DNA of 64,000 nucleotides, taken from NCBI RefSeq assembly GCF_041260155.1, contig NC_091928.1, positions 35,746,388-35,810,387 on the forward strand, given 5' to 3'. Both the position numbers and the translations under genes were made by a program. This DNA is from Ptychodera flava (taxonomy: Eukaryota; Hemichordata; Enteropneusta; Ptychoderidae). The first letter of the stretch is position 1. Every line of letters starts with the position of its first letter. The notes beneath the pieces were generated by a model. It searched no databases and was not told the origin of the DNA. It saw only the letters and a program-made list of their open reading frames with translations. Below, piece after piece: positions 22,995 to 34,529 of the stretch.

Positions 22995-25446
22995 TAAACG
23001 TGTCGCTTAAGATGGTGGCGTGTATTTGGGTTTATTTTATCTTTTAACAATTGAAAGCATCCGCTTATTCCGAATGTTGGCAAAGAAACCGGTACAGCCC
23101 AGGGCAAATTACAACAGAGAATATGTTTCCTTTTATTCGTCCACAATTTTCCTCTCTCCAGCACGGCATCGAAACCAAATTTTCATACACAAATGGATCT
23201 CGGTTCGACATGTAATTCACAATGTGCATGCCCAGAACGATACAACCCTGTTTGCGGCTCTGATGACGTCACATACTACTCGGCTTGCCACGCTGGTTGT
23301 AGGGTTTCCAACTTTAATAAGGTACATAATCTTTAATCATCCAAACACTGTCGTGCCATGTACATTATCTTGCACCCTAAGCCTGCAATAGCTTCCCCAT
23401 TCATGACAGCATATCATGGCAGGTTCGGAGACACGAAATAATATCTTCATCAAAGACTACGGAAATTCAATCAATAAAAAGACAATACATTTCAGTGCCG
23501 GTTTTATGTAAGCAAAATTACTATTCAGACGTTCTGCCTATATTAAAACATTAAACGGCGTGCACTGATTCCCTGCTGCCTGAATCTATGTAAAGTGTTT
23601 TATTCGTAGTAATCCTTGAAAAGGTGAAACACGAATTCATTTTTGAAACACCTCCACGATCTTGAAAACACAAAGCGTAAATAGCATATTTGCATTTCAT
23701 ACTAGTAGAGACGTTAACTAAATCAAACTTGTTTCAAACTATTGAAAGACTAGAGGTCGTCATGTATATCCTTTTGGGTTACTCCTTTATCTGTTCTACG
23801 AGAAGTCTAACTCGAAAAGTTTCCCCAGTGTGAATTATTTTCATTTCTTTATCCATGTTCTTGTAAGACTTTCGAAGAGTGTGTATGCGTTGGAAAGCAC
23901 AGAAACCTGAAAGTGTACGTTAAGGAAAGAAGCGCTTCAAAAGGAACATGTTCGAAGCCATGTGAACGAGACTTGATAATATTCACCATTCTGTCGGGGA
24001 TTTTCGGAACTCTGTTGGCAATGGTTATAATCTTAGATGTGATGATAATTCTGTGGTAAGTGTGATTAGTGCAGATTGGAAGGGATCGTATTAACAGTTG
24101 CTGAGCTACAGACCAGATTAAAAACCCATATGAACGTACATGGTTTGATTAGTAAAGTCACAGACAAGGAGCAGGAAAATATTGCTACCTAAAATGATCA
24201 TAAAGTTCGGTAAAGTGTGTTGACATAATGTTAACGAACTACCAAGAACAGTGATGTTTTAACTGTATTTATTGCATTCGATTTCACTACAAAATACCGT
24301 ATGCTAAGTCACAAGGTGTTACCTTCTTCCATATAAGGAAATTAATTAACATCCGGGGTATCACGGTAGCGAAAATATGATACACACTCAAGAGAGACAC
24401 AAATCATGGATTCTTCATGTTTTCAAATTCACAGGTGCGTATCTCCAACGGATAAACCATACGCGATGGGATTCAGAGCTGTCGTCACTCAATTATTCGG
24501 TAGGCAAATTATCAATTTCCATGCTATATACTTACGAGCATTCAATAAATCAACATCATCACGTTTTCAATTTTCAGTAATCGGCAAAGTTTGATTGATA
24601 TGTACACCTTGTTTGGCATACCTTGAGGAAAGCATATGTTTTAATGTTGCATCGATCTGCATTGGGAGCCTGTTTGAATAAAGTACATGATGTTTTTTTA
24701 ATCTACTGGTCATACACTGCACACAACTACAACAGACTAGTCCTTTTGAACAGTCTGGAATTCGCTTACTCTCTGCTGTTCTTCTTTACGAGCGTTAATA
24801 TTAGCAAGCACGTTTAAATAGTCATTCAGGTAGCCGTAGCATTTTGCAAGTTGTCAAACTGTTTTGGGGCAGTGTACCAATCGTGACTTTTTGATTTACG
24901 ATTATTGTGTTTTCACAACGGTCGTATGCCGTGACAATTTTCATTTTTCACAACAACAGTCCGAACCATTTCTTTTATCAAAAGATACTATGCTTAACAT
25001 TTACATCGAAGTCAGTCATCGCGCACAAAATGTATTTTTACGCCCGTAGTCTAAAGTGTGAAAGGTTTTATATTAAAATGAATGTATCTGCGGATTTATG
25101 TAATATTCTTGTCTACACAGGTTCCATGCCGTCACCATTGTATACGGGAATTCTCATCGATTCTGCCTGCACCCTGTGGGGAAAGACACCGTGTGGACAA
25201 CGCGGAGCCTGTCTCCTCTACGATCTGCCTGATTACAGATACAAGTTGATGGGCTTATTCGGGTTTCTTAAGGGAACATCCTGTGTTTTCTACATCGTGG
25301 CCATGGTCACACTTTTCAGGAATCCAGACCCGGGGAATACGGGCAACATCCAGGGGTATCGAGGAGTTTTCGGACTGACAGGAAACCCTGAACCTCGGCC
25401 GGTTTGTGACTCTGAATCTAATGAACTAGATGTGACGTCAGTGTGA
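17619..25446 (+). CDS. SLCO/OATP-family organic anion transporter, copy B (complete)
   Basis: Twelve-span plasma membrane carrier for amphipathic organic anions (bile-salt, steroid-conjugate or prostaglandin type substrates in the family). Exons: 17619-18327, 18702-19046, 21649-21810, 22037-22232, 23162-23321, 23829-24055, 24435-24499, 25121-25446. They sum to 2190 bases (729 codons plus stop), a normal OATP length, with consistent phases throughout. The start chosen is MADTDLG with AAAATGG context; an in-frame ATG 75 bases upstream is weaker. The OATP signature [14 protein letters not shown] is in exon 2, and the Kazal-like loop is in exons 5-6, where the usual GSDG reads GSDD. Intron 3 is GC-AG. 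Expression signals are not evident. Confidence 0.95.
18400..18622. repeat. tetranucleotide (GAAT/GAAC)n tract in intron 1
   Basis: Alternating GAATGAATGAACGAACAAAC-type repeats. Long minus-strand Ser/Phe/His-rich frames here are artefacts of the repeat. Confidence 0.95.
18702..19046 (+). CDS. SLCO copy B exon 2
   Basis: Acceptor CATTTTCAG; encodes [14 protein letters not shown] (TM5), the family signature [19 protein letters not shown]6 and the start of the long cytoplasmic loop. Donor GTAAGA. Confidence 0.94.
19179..20671. mobile_element. 1.5-kb PIF/Harbinger-like non-autonomous element in intron 2
   Basis: TAA is duplicated at 19176-19178 and 20672-20674. TIRs are GGCTACCTTCACAAACACCT and, from the right, GGCAGCATTCACAAACACCT. 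A TWA target with GG-starting TIRs is typical of PIF/Harbinger. There is no transposase frame. It is absent from intron 2 of copy A, where ACTATAGGCACAAAG is continuous. Confidence 0.78.
19765..20440. repeat. internal tandem units of the Harbinger-like element
   Basis: Four degenerate units, each with 'atgtatagtgaatcaaaat', 'gatgaaat..aaaatcaattt', CTTGTACACACATGCAC and 'cattcaca-gttt' motifs, repeating about every 170 bases. Confidence 0.65.
21120..21400. repeat. (ACAG/AGAG)-rich simple sequence in intron 2
   Basis: Counterpart of about 700-960 in copy A. A similar tract sits in an ABCC intron at 62060-62170. Confidence 0.85.
21649..21810 (+). CDS. SLCO copy B exon 3
   Basis: Acceptor TTTCATAG; TM7 region ([20 protein letters not shown]). 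The GC donor GTAG|GCAAGT is shared with copy A. Confidence 0.92.
22037..22232 (+). CDS. SLCO copy B exon 4
   Basis: Acceptor TTCTTGTAG; encodes [17 protein letters not shown] (TM8) and TM9 to PYHR. Donor GTAATT. Confidence 0.92.
22803..22990. repeat. (TA)n microsatellite in intron 4
   Basis: Two (TA)n blocks (about 22803-22866 and 22907-22990) separated by a short unique stretch. They are absent at the same place in copy A (about 2400). Confidence 0.97.
23162..23321 (+). CDS. SLCO copy B exon 5 (Kazal-like)
   Basis: Acceptor CTCTCCAG; core [20 protein letters not shown]. Relative to copy A the second Gly of the Kazal GSDG turn is Asp. Donor GTACAT. Confidence 0.92.
23829..24055 (+). CDS. 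SLCO copy B exon 6
   Basis: Acceptor TTCCCCAG; cysteine-rich loop and TM10, open throughout. Donor GTAAGT. Confidence 0.9.
24435..24499 (+). CDS. SLCO copy B exon 7
   Basis: Acceptor AATTCACAG; C-V-S-P-T-D-K motif. Donor GTAGGC. Confidence 0.9.
25121..25446 (+). CDS. SLCO copy B exon 8 (terminal)
   Basis: Acceptor CTACACAG; TM11, TM12 and tail to DVTSV; TGA at 25444-25446. Confidence 0.93.
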
Positions 25447-27245
25447 TGACCCTAGTGTACAAAAAGTGATAAATTCAGCTCAAAAGTTAATCTTTATATA
25501 AATTTCCCATTGGAAACATACGCGCTAGCCTTTAGAAGAGAATAACTCTAACAGCATATAGGCCTATGTTGCTTATCTGATTTTTAAAGACATAGAATAT
25601 TGACATTTTCAATTTATAACTTTCAAAAGTGTTCATTTCTCTTTTAAAAATTGGTTTACCCTTCAATTATGAGGAGTGGTCTTACATTGTGTAAGGCTAT
25701 GATTGCAATCATCTTGAGCGTCATTCACTTTCGATTAAGACTGAATGACCGGACCTTATTAAATTATTTTGTTGTTCTCGCTACTGTGAAATACCAATCC
25801 CGAAAATATCACAAAGCACCACTCTTGAAATAGATTTCAACGATAATTTTAAAAAAAACGTATTATGTATTTTGTCGTCCTTATCCTCAAAACTCAGATC
25901 TTTTGATAGCATAGGTATCCCCAGTGACAGTATGTAAGTATATTGTAATGTGTTTTATTGTCCATTTGATTATTGAGGCTAAACGTGATAAGTTGATCTT
26001 TCAGTCATTTTGTGTTCTGTTCATTGTTCAATTCCGTATGTATTCATTTGGTTAAATGTTGTTACTTTTACTTCCACTGACCTCTGACCTGCTTCACGCT
26101 ACGTTTCGAACATGATTAGTTATATTATTGAATAGTGATTTTAGCTCTACTGATCAGAAGAATAATCTGCTGATCTCCAGCCTTTCATACTGCATTCACA
26201 CTACAGAGTTGAAGTCGGCTCTGGGGCAGCCCTGGTTTTTAAATCACATATTTAACGCGCAATGTTTTCCCTGGGTCGGCCATGAGCTGGCCTTAAGTAT
26301 GTCGGGTCTGAGGGAGGTTCAGAATCGCCACAAATTTGCAAACGGTTCTAAATTGTGCGCCTGAACGGTTTACGTCGGCCCGGGGCGAATTTGACATCCT
26401 GGCGGTTGGCCAAGAGAGCGGTCGATAAGTGACTGAGCTGCAAGAGATTAAAGTGTGAACGCGGACGAAAGTGTGTTTTGTGTTATCACAATCCTAGCCA
26501 GGCCCAGAAGCGGCAGGGGCCTGAGTGTGAACGTAGCACCAGTCACTTGTCAACCTCTCTCCATCCAACTGGTTAGGCTTCAACTTGGCCAAGGACCGAC
26601 CTAAACGGATTATACACAAAATTTAGACCGTGACGGAGATTTATGTATCACTATCTGAACACACCCTCAGACCCTACATACTTTTTTCCGCCCTGGGCAA
26701 TGCATTAGCATTGGGTTTTTTTTAAAACTAGGGCCGACAAAGATACGGAACCTAAACTCCGTAGCGAGAACAAGTACCTTTTAAAAACATGGCAGATAAG
26801 AATGCAAAAATGGCAATTTATTACAATATGTTAGACAATTCAGACAGCAAAATGAACTGATAAATAATCAAACTACTATTGATTCGCATAAATGGCTACA
26901 AATGAAGAAATATTTTATATACGAAGTATACGAAGTATACGAAGTATACGAAGAAGCTCATGTAAAAAATCAGAAAGTCATTGTATGAAAGATATTGTCA
27001 GTTCTTAGCGGACTTTCATTTGAGTTGCCTTCAGAGAGAGTGGGCCATCGTTCCAGTAACTCCAAATTATACCCTCAGTGGCGACGGGTTGCTCTCCCCT
27101 GTCAACGTGTATGTACTTCCTGCGAATAGAAGAATCAGACCTCTGCTTTATTCAGAATTCGCGATTCACTGCAGGGCTAAGTGAGATTTTTTGCCGTGTT
27201 TTGTCGACAAGAAAGGATGAAAAGCCCTAAAAACAACTAACTTAA
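25447..27245. repeat. segmental duplication flank, copy B
   Basis: Co-linear with about 4899-9716 after removing the copy A insertions. A short (TATACGAAG)n run lies at about 26918-26952. No coding exon is supported. Confidence 0.65.
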
Positions 27246-30200
27246 ACTGATAATAAATAATGTGATGCGTGACAAATAATTGTGTATTCTCTACTCTAAA
27301 GGGTATTTCGGTTGATAACATCACCCGGTTGACCGATACTAAGACATAAATTACTATTATGACATTGAGTATGCGATTGGGCATCTTTCTGTCTGTACGC
27401 AACACTGGACTTTTGTTCCTCAAAGGTATGTTTCAGTGTGAGAATTACATTGCATTAAAATTTTGATGTACAAATTACAGCAGTCAAAGGGTTAAACAAG
27501 CTATTTTTTGTGATTTCAAAGTTAAAGGTATATTTCTTTTGCATGGAAAAACGATTTTTGGGGTGCAATGATTTGCGTTGGCACTTTGTTAATTTGCATA
27601 AATCCAAAAGGGCGGCCAAAATACCTACAAAAGACATTTTCTGTCATATGTCATGTATTAAACAATCTATTTCAGCCATTTTGAAGTTTAAATATATTTC
27701 TTGAGCATGAAGAAACGCCTTTGGCGGTTCAACGTTTTAAAAAGACATTTTGATAATATTCACAAATTATATATGGCCACCAAATTAATACCCAAATAGC
27801 TTCTTATATAAATAGGATTATGGAAGAGTTTTTAGCAATAGGAATATTAAGAAAAATACCGTCAATGACGCTGTACCTTCTCTAATGTGTGGCCAGTCAG
27901 GTAATTGGTTGTTGGCATGGAGTTGTTGGTAAATAGTTGATGATGTAGGGGTAGTGTGGTGGGATATGGACCCACAGAACCCAAAAGATGATTCAATCAA
28001 AAAAAATTCTAAGCTACAGTAATAAACTGCCTAAAGATAGTTCAATGTGGAAAAAGTTAAACAATTCAGAAATAAGAATTAACAGTCCAAAATAGTAATG
28101 ACGCACTTCCCTACTGACCTGAGTGCATGTGAAATACACAACCTGATGGCATCTGTAAATTAAATGTATACCAAGTGATCATTTCCAGTCACTTTTAACT
28201 GTTTTTAATGGATTTTCCAAAGAGTCCTGTGGAAATGATGAAAAACGCTTATCTGGTCTTGTCTTTGTATAACCTCATGGCTGATAATTGTCATTGAAAA
28301 AAAATTGAAAGTGAAGAAATTACAGTTTTTAATAGGCATATTTTCCTTGAAATACATGACCGTGTAAAGAATATATGCTAAAAGTGTTTAAGAGTAAATT
28401 TCTTTTCAAAAAATAATTTAATTTGTGACCAAAGGATTTTTATTCTTTGAGTTTACAAATTCAAACATTGCAATTTGTTCAATCATCTTGTGCAGTGCAA
28501 AATTTATAAAATGACTGAAAAACAAAAAAAAATTGGCAGAATTACAGTCTTTGTGATGTAAAATTATGGGGTGACATCACGATAACTGTTAATCTGTTTG
28601 AAGTACTAATATACTATAATTTAAAAAAGAAAAATTCATGCAGAAACGGTAAAATATATTGTCAGCAATGTAGTGTTAATTTTGACTTTACATCAAAATA
28701 TGCCTTTGCTGGATACCAAATATATAGGGCGAAATATCAGCCATGTTCAGCAAAATCCACACAACAGCATTGATCCTTTTCTAATTTGATTTGATTTGCT
28801 TATGTTATCCTTGTATGACAGTCAGTACAATATGGAACTTGAACACAACACAGTGCATAAGTATGCTGTAAATGAAATGGTGTGGTTGCATCCACATGCA
28901 GCAATAGGAGTGCCTTTGTCTCTCACCCCTCATTTCCAACCTGTCCCATCCCTGAAAAAATAGTTTGGTCTTATATTTATAATGTTAATAATTTTTGTAT
29001 TTGTTAAAATGTGCGCATCTCAAAAACTTTTGATCATAAACATTTTCGTTGTTTTTTATAGCTGACCAGTCAGTTAACCTGTTTATTTTGAATATTTGCG
29101 CATTTTTCCTCAGTATTTGACATTTTCTGAATACCTTCTTATTCAGTTTGTCATTTTCTAAAAGTTTAAATGCTCCATTGTGTGGTCAAGCTTTCCACAA
29201 GCATCAAATATGGTACTTCATATAGGAGGGTCTGCCTCTAGAGGGCGGGCATCATGAACACTCCTGTGTTTGTTGGTTAATTCCTCCACGTAAACTTATG
29301 ATAGTACTGTAAACATTGAACATGGCCGACGTCCGATTTTCCTGTCTAAAACTTTCACTCATTTTCGTTCATATGACTCTGAAACTCCAGGAAACGATTG
29401 GGAAGAAAGGGTTATCTTGAAATATTGATGTACTCGCCGATATTTTGCAAAATTAAATGAGAAAAAATGCAAGGAAAATGCCGACAGGCTTACACAATGA
29501 CAGTTTTCAGACTCGGAGGCATATGATCATCTCTGCAGATTATGCAACAGGCCCAGATCACGTGAGGCCATGAGGGGATATCCACGCAACTCAGTACCAA
29601 ACACTAGCGCTCACAGAGTGAGCAAACACAAAGTGAGTACCCCTAACGTAAGCTCAGTAGTCTGTAATAGATTGTAGTCAACTAAGAAACCTTGGAGAAA
29701 GGCTTAACACTGTGGCTATGCCGCTAAGTCCCTTTTGATTTTTGTCATAGCTCAAAATCGTTCTCCCACACCTCAACCTGAGCCATGAACACCCCCACCA
29801 GTTTATGATATGACCCATCACAATGGCATGACGTCAACGGATCTTGACAGACGGAAGTCTTGACAGACGGAAGTTCTTGACAGCAGCATATTGGTTTTCA
29901 ACTCTAATACCTTCTCTGTCTATAAATAGACACGAGAAGGTAAAAAAACCCATTGTATTGTTAAGAAGGCATTGCACCCAACACAGCGTATTTTGCTCAA
30001 AGTTTTTTGTTTGCAAATATTCATCCAATTTTGATTAATTTGTTAATCCAAGATTAAAAATTGGTTAGGTCCACCTTTTAGGTTGACAAGCAATCGTAAG
30101 TTGCATTATATAGAAGTATTAATGTTTGCAAATGTATGCAAATCACCCGATTTCCTGCTTCCCTATATCCAAATTTTAAGATTTCCAAAGAATTTAACTC

Positions 30201-30948
30201 CAGTCTGGCTGGGTCAAACTTTCTGAAATTTTCACATTATGTTCTTTAAATGCTATATAACAAAACTACTATTTTGTTTTGCAATACAATTCTTACATTT
30301 TGAATAAGAGGCATTTTTATTTTGCTAATCATGATTTTAAGCACTTTTTTGAATGTCAGTCTTTCAGCCCATGCCATTTTAGAATGAGGATAGATAATGA
30401 AAAATAAAATTGTCGTTTTTTTCTACATATACTCTTGTTTCAAGTGAAGTATTACATTTCACAAAATAGTTTCTATGGGTTTCCTTGTCATCTTAGACAA
30501 GAAATATTCCTTTGAAAAAAACTGTGTTGGCAACGTGCAGCTCCATCTCATGTCCTTAAACATTTATTTTTAGAAATGTGGAAAACATACTAGTAATTTA
30601 CTTACAATAACGATCCATTTAAGAATAAAAGTTTATTTTACCAGGTGTCTGTGATACCTGAAATTGTTAAAATACTCCATAAATATATTGTATTTTGAAA
30701 AGAGTGTTAAAGCGAATTTGGTAGACTTACATATTTGACTTCCGAACGGATTAAAATACATATATGTTGATGTGCGTTTATAATTGAGATGTAAGAAAGC
30801 CATGCAATTTTAATTAGTTTGTGATTTTTCTATATATGACAACCGTTAATGATTGTTAGTTGTCTAATGATAATCTCTTTATGACTATAACATTTGATTC
30901 ATCTGTGGACGGCATTATTTGTGATTTTTATGGGTATTTTATACTCTA
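27246..30948. other. intergenic; repeats at 27500-27720, otherwise nothing recognised
   Basis: 27500-27720 is an inverted, diverged copy of the ~163-bp unit at 32190-32810 (TTAATTTGCATAAATCCAAA...GGGCGGCC). A doublet of CTTGACAGACGGAAGT lies at about 29843-29874. No splice-consistent coding exon was found. Confidence 0.5.
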
Positions 30949-31781
30949 CAGTGTCAAAGCATGTAATCGTTAATGTTTACTGTTTTAAAAAAGTCGCGTC
31001 AAAAATCTTTAGTTTTTAATTAAGACTGAACCCCCTTCTTTTGGACGAGTGCATCTTTGCACATCCCCCTAGATGATAGGCAAGAAGTCATCACATATAA
31101 CAGCAAAAATACAATAAAAATAAACACAACAAAGATAATAAAAACGCAAAAACAAAAAAATAATGTGACCAAAAATAACAAATGACACAATACAGACAAA
31201 TTAAAACGTAGCGTTGTTGCAAACAATGTCAGACTCTTAAAAACTTGATCAAAAAACAAACTAACAAAAATTGAAAACCGCATGCTTAGAAAACGTTTAA
31301 AATTAATTCAAACAACTCATCAGCCCAACAGATTCCATCTGTTACACGATACTGACATGTGCATCTGGAAAATGACACTTGGAAAAACGACTCATGATGT
31401 ATTTGTTTGTATTATGTAATAGTTGGATTCTGTGTTTTGATTAATTGTAAGCCTTTGCTAAATCATGCAGTATTCAGTTTTTGTTAGTTTTTGTATCCAT
31501 AAAGTTTTTATGAATCTGACATTGTTTACAATAGTGGTAAGTTTACTTTGTGCGTATTATGACGTTTTTTTGTATTTCGGTCATATCATTTTTCTGTTTT
31601 TTAGCTTTGTTGTGTTTATTCTATTTTTGCTGTTATGTGTGATGACTTCTTGCCTATCATCTAGGGGATCTTATAAAGATGCACCATCCATAAGAGGGGG
31701 GTACTATCTAAATTAACAACTAAAGATTTTGAACACGTCTTTTTTAACAGTAAACATTACAGATTATATGTTTTGACACTG
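30949..31781. mobile_element. 833-bp palindromic element flanked by TA
   Basis: Arms of about 340 bp (30949-31290 and about 31450-31781) are inverted copies; examples are AAAGATTTTTGACG/CGTGTTCAAAATCTTT and GATGATAGGCAAGAAGTCAT/ATGACTTCTTGCCTATCATC. Ends are CAGTGTCAAA on both sides with TA outside each, as in Tc1/mariner-type MITEs. No transposase is present. Confidence 0.8.
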
Positions 31782-31808
31782 TACAGTGTTAAACACCTAT
31801 ACAAATAC

Positions 31809-31905
31809 GATGGTATCAACCGGGACTCGAACCCACAACGCACGGCACCTAATCACCTAGCGCAGAGGACAACAGACAAACCGCTCGACTAAATCCCCAA
31901 TCCTA
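31809..31905 (-). repeat. tRNA-derived SINE head (minus strand)
   Basis: On the minus strand it reads an A-box-like TTTAGTCGAGCGGTTTG, a long variable-loop-like region, then the B box GTGGGTTCGAGTCCCGG. The Ser/Leu-like layout with extra sequence suggests a SINE head rather than a functional tRNA. Confidence 0.6.
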
Positions 31906-32189
31906 AAAAAGATTGGTTCAATAACCGAGCTAAGGATGTTACAATTTTTGACTGCGCCCTCTGCACTCGCCGTAGAGTTCGTGAAGCACTCACGCTAGCA
32001 CACACGCTATCATACATCTCACACAAACTATATCGAAGCGAAGCAATGAATACAACGCTTACAAAAATGCCATACACAGATGAATCAAATGTTACATTCG
32101 GAAAGAGAATATATTATTCGAAAGGCTAACAATCACTAACAGTCGTCATATATAGAAAAATCAAAATTTTAAAAATAAATGTCCAAAGA

Positions 32190-32810
32190 CAATTAACAGT
32201 TTCTTCTTGATAGATTCCTAGTGCTAAAAACTATATCAAACCCTTATTTATATCAGAAGTTATTAAGCAATGGGCATTAATATGGCAGCCATATTTAATT
32301 TACGCAAATTATCAAAGGCTTTTGTGAAAATTGAACCACTCAAAGTGTTTCTTCATACACAAAGAAAAATATTAAAACTTTAAAATCACTGAAATAGCTT
32401 GTTTAATGCGTGGTATATGACAGACAATGCCTTTGTATGAATGTTGGCCACCATATTGGATTTATGCAAATTAACAAAGTGCCAATGCAAATCATTGCAT
32501 CTCGAAAATCGTTCGTTCATGCCAAAGAATTGTATTTTAACTTTAAATTCACTGAAATAGCTTGTTTAATACGTGGTATATGACTGAAAATGTATTTTGT
32601 AGGAATGTTGGCCGCCATATTTCAATTATGCAAATTAATGAAGTGCCTATATAAAAAATTATACCTCCAAAATGATTCCCCGAGCCAAATTACTAGCGTC
32701 AGATGTTGAAATCACTGAAATAGCTTGTTTAACATGTGATATATGGCCAATTATGTTATTTTGTCGGATGGTTGGCCGCCATATTTGATTTATGCAAATT
32801 AGGTATATTT
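32190..32810. repeat. tandem ~163-bp repeat, about four units
   Basis: Each unit ends GGCCGCCATATTTGATTTATG followed by CAAATTA and starts with a CACTGAAATAGCTTGTTTAA block. Block starts fall at about 32288, 32450, 32610 and 32772. Confidence 0.8.
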
Positions 32811-32929
32811 CCCCAAGGTGGATTCGAGTAAACTTTTAATATGTTGTTCTGGGCCCCTCTCTAAAATGCATTCCGAAGAAAAAAATTCTGTTGCAATTTG
32901 TGGTGGGTCTAACCCTATTTTGACTGAAC

Positions 32930-33164
32930 TAATAAGAGACTGCAGTGGATACACTAAACAAAACCACCCAAAAATTAGCCAAACCATAGATTGACAACCC
33001 AATTGACAACCCAACACATATTTCATATCACTCACAGACAGTTTTGTTTCGAGTACCCCTACTTTTAAGTTCCCAAATCCTTTCAAGTGACCCCTAACAC
33101 AACCTTGATATTTTCAAGTCCCCCCGTTAATTCTCCCTTCCAGATGTGTTTGTGGATGCACCTT
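32930..33164 (-). mobile_element. end of a second Harbinger-like element
   Basis: Inverted relative to 19179-19405: AGATGTGTTTGTGGATGCACC followed by TTA, with 'ccttacaagtt'-type inner sequence (TTTCAAGTGACCCC, ATATTTCATATCA). The other end was not identified. Confidence 0.55.
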
Positions 33165-33913
33165 ACACGAATAATTTTCGGAAGCAACAAACTCGAAGCT
33201 TGTCGCATTACCATGGGTTTCCGGTACCATTTCAAGCACGGTTTTTGAGATTCATTCGAATTTTATTCTCGAAAAATTGCCTAAATGTATTTGTTTGAGA
33301 TAAATTTCTATGCCTTTTGATATCGGAAAGCACGCATAGACAGAGGGATCGTTTGGTATTCGCCCCGTACTTGAACGTAAGCGCCGCTCCTCACTCACAC
33401 GACTGACGACTAGAAATGGTTCCAAAGTAGTTCAAAAGATTAAAGGTGGAATCATAATGGAAAAGTCCAGTTATTTTGCGAAATTAAAATAACAAATTCT
33501 TTGCTTGTGCGTGTGATAAGTATATTATTCCCGTATATTCAGTTTGGGATAACATCTAATTATTTGTTCTGTAGGTAGATCTGCTGGACCGTGACAGCTC
33601 TTTGAATTATACATAGGATACAGCAAATCCAGACTTTAGCCTTAAGCTGCCATCATTATTACATAGAGAAGCGTGTAATTTTCAATCTTTTTCGTAACAG
33701 TAATTTAGAAATACTCTTAAGGGATATTTGGTTTTAGATATGATAAGTCATGGCGACTGAGTACATTATAACACCGAAAATTGAAGTTTTGAAAGAGCTT
33801 CAAGAATAAAGTGACCCCTCTGATCTTTGTTTTGTAACCGAATGCTGTGTCAGGAGCTCATGAATTCTGTATTCTGTGTTGTCAACACCGAGCTCTCCAG
33901 GCTCTCCTCACAT

Positions 33914-33924
33914 TTTATTTTATT
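33914..33924 (-). promoter_or_regulatory. possible polyadenylation signal of the fibrinogen-domain gene
   Basis: Two overlapping AATAAA hexamers on the minus strand, 50-60 bases past the TAA that directly follows the fibrinogen-like frame. If used, the protein ends in this exon. Confidence 0.4.
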
Positions 33925-33975
33925 CCTCGGACAGCAAACGTAATGGTTAAAGTTTCTCGCTCGTCACATGACACC

Positions 33976-34529
33976 TTACCCGTTTAGGTTCGAAAACGCA
34001 CATTCTCCCTCGCCATCTGCAATAAACCACCATCCTCCATTGTAGTATCCTGCGCATGACGGAAGTTCACGTGCGGAAGAAAACTTCCTTGCAACCTGCT
34101 CTTCCAGCGGGTCGACTCTGTACAACGGAAGTGTCATGTCGCTGTCAATTCTCCAGAGGGTGTCTCCCAGTTCGTAGTCGAGTTCCACGTCAGCCACATG
34201 GAAGTCGTAATACAAGACGTACCCAGTGGACCCATTCCAGTCCTCCAGTTCAATAAAGAGGTTGCCGTTACCCTCGTCGCACTCGGTGAGGGCGCTTATG
34301 TAATCATTCCCGAGCCAGAATTCTTCTGTCACGAGGCCAAACCCTTCGGCATAATCCTGCCTGGACCGATTGAAGTCGACACTGCCGTCATAACGTCGCT
34401 GTATGACTACCCAACCCTCCTCGTCGTTACTAAAATCACAATACACGAGGAAATTTCCCGTCATGCATGTCTTAATTCCGTACACTCCCGATGTGCTCGC
34501 CCCCATGGACAGGATCTCATCACAGGTGT
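33976..34529 (-). CDS. fibrinogen-like domain exon
   Basis: Acceptor TTTCATGTAG; begins CDEILSMGASTSGVYGI. Either terminates at TAA 33976-33978 or splices at GTAAGG (last exonic base 33980). Confidence 0.85.

Noticed and set aside
31809..31905. Functional tRNA gene
   Set aside because: A and B boxes are present, but spacing and stems do not make a convincing cloverleaf; read as a SINE head.
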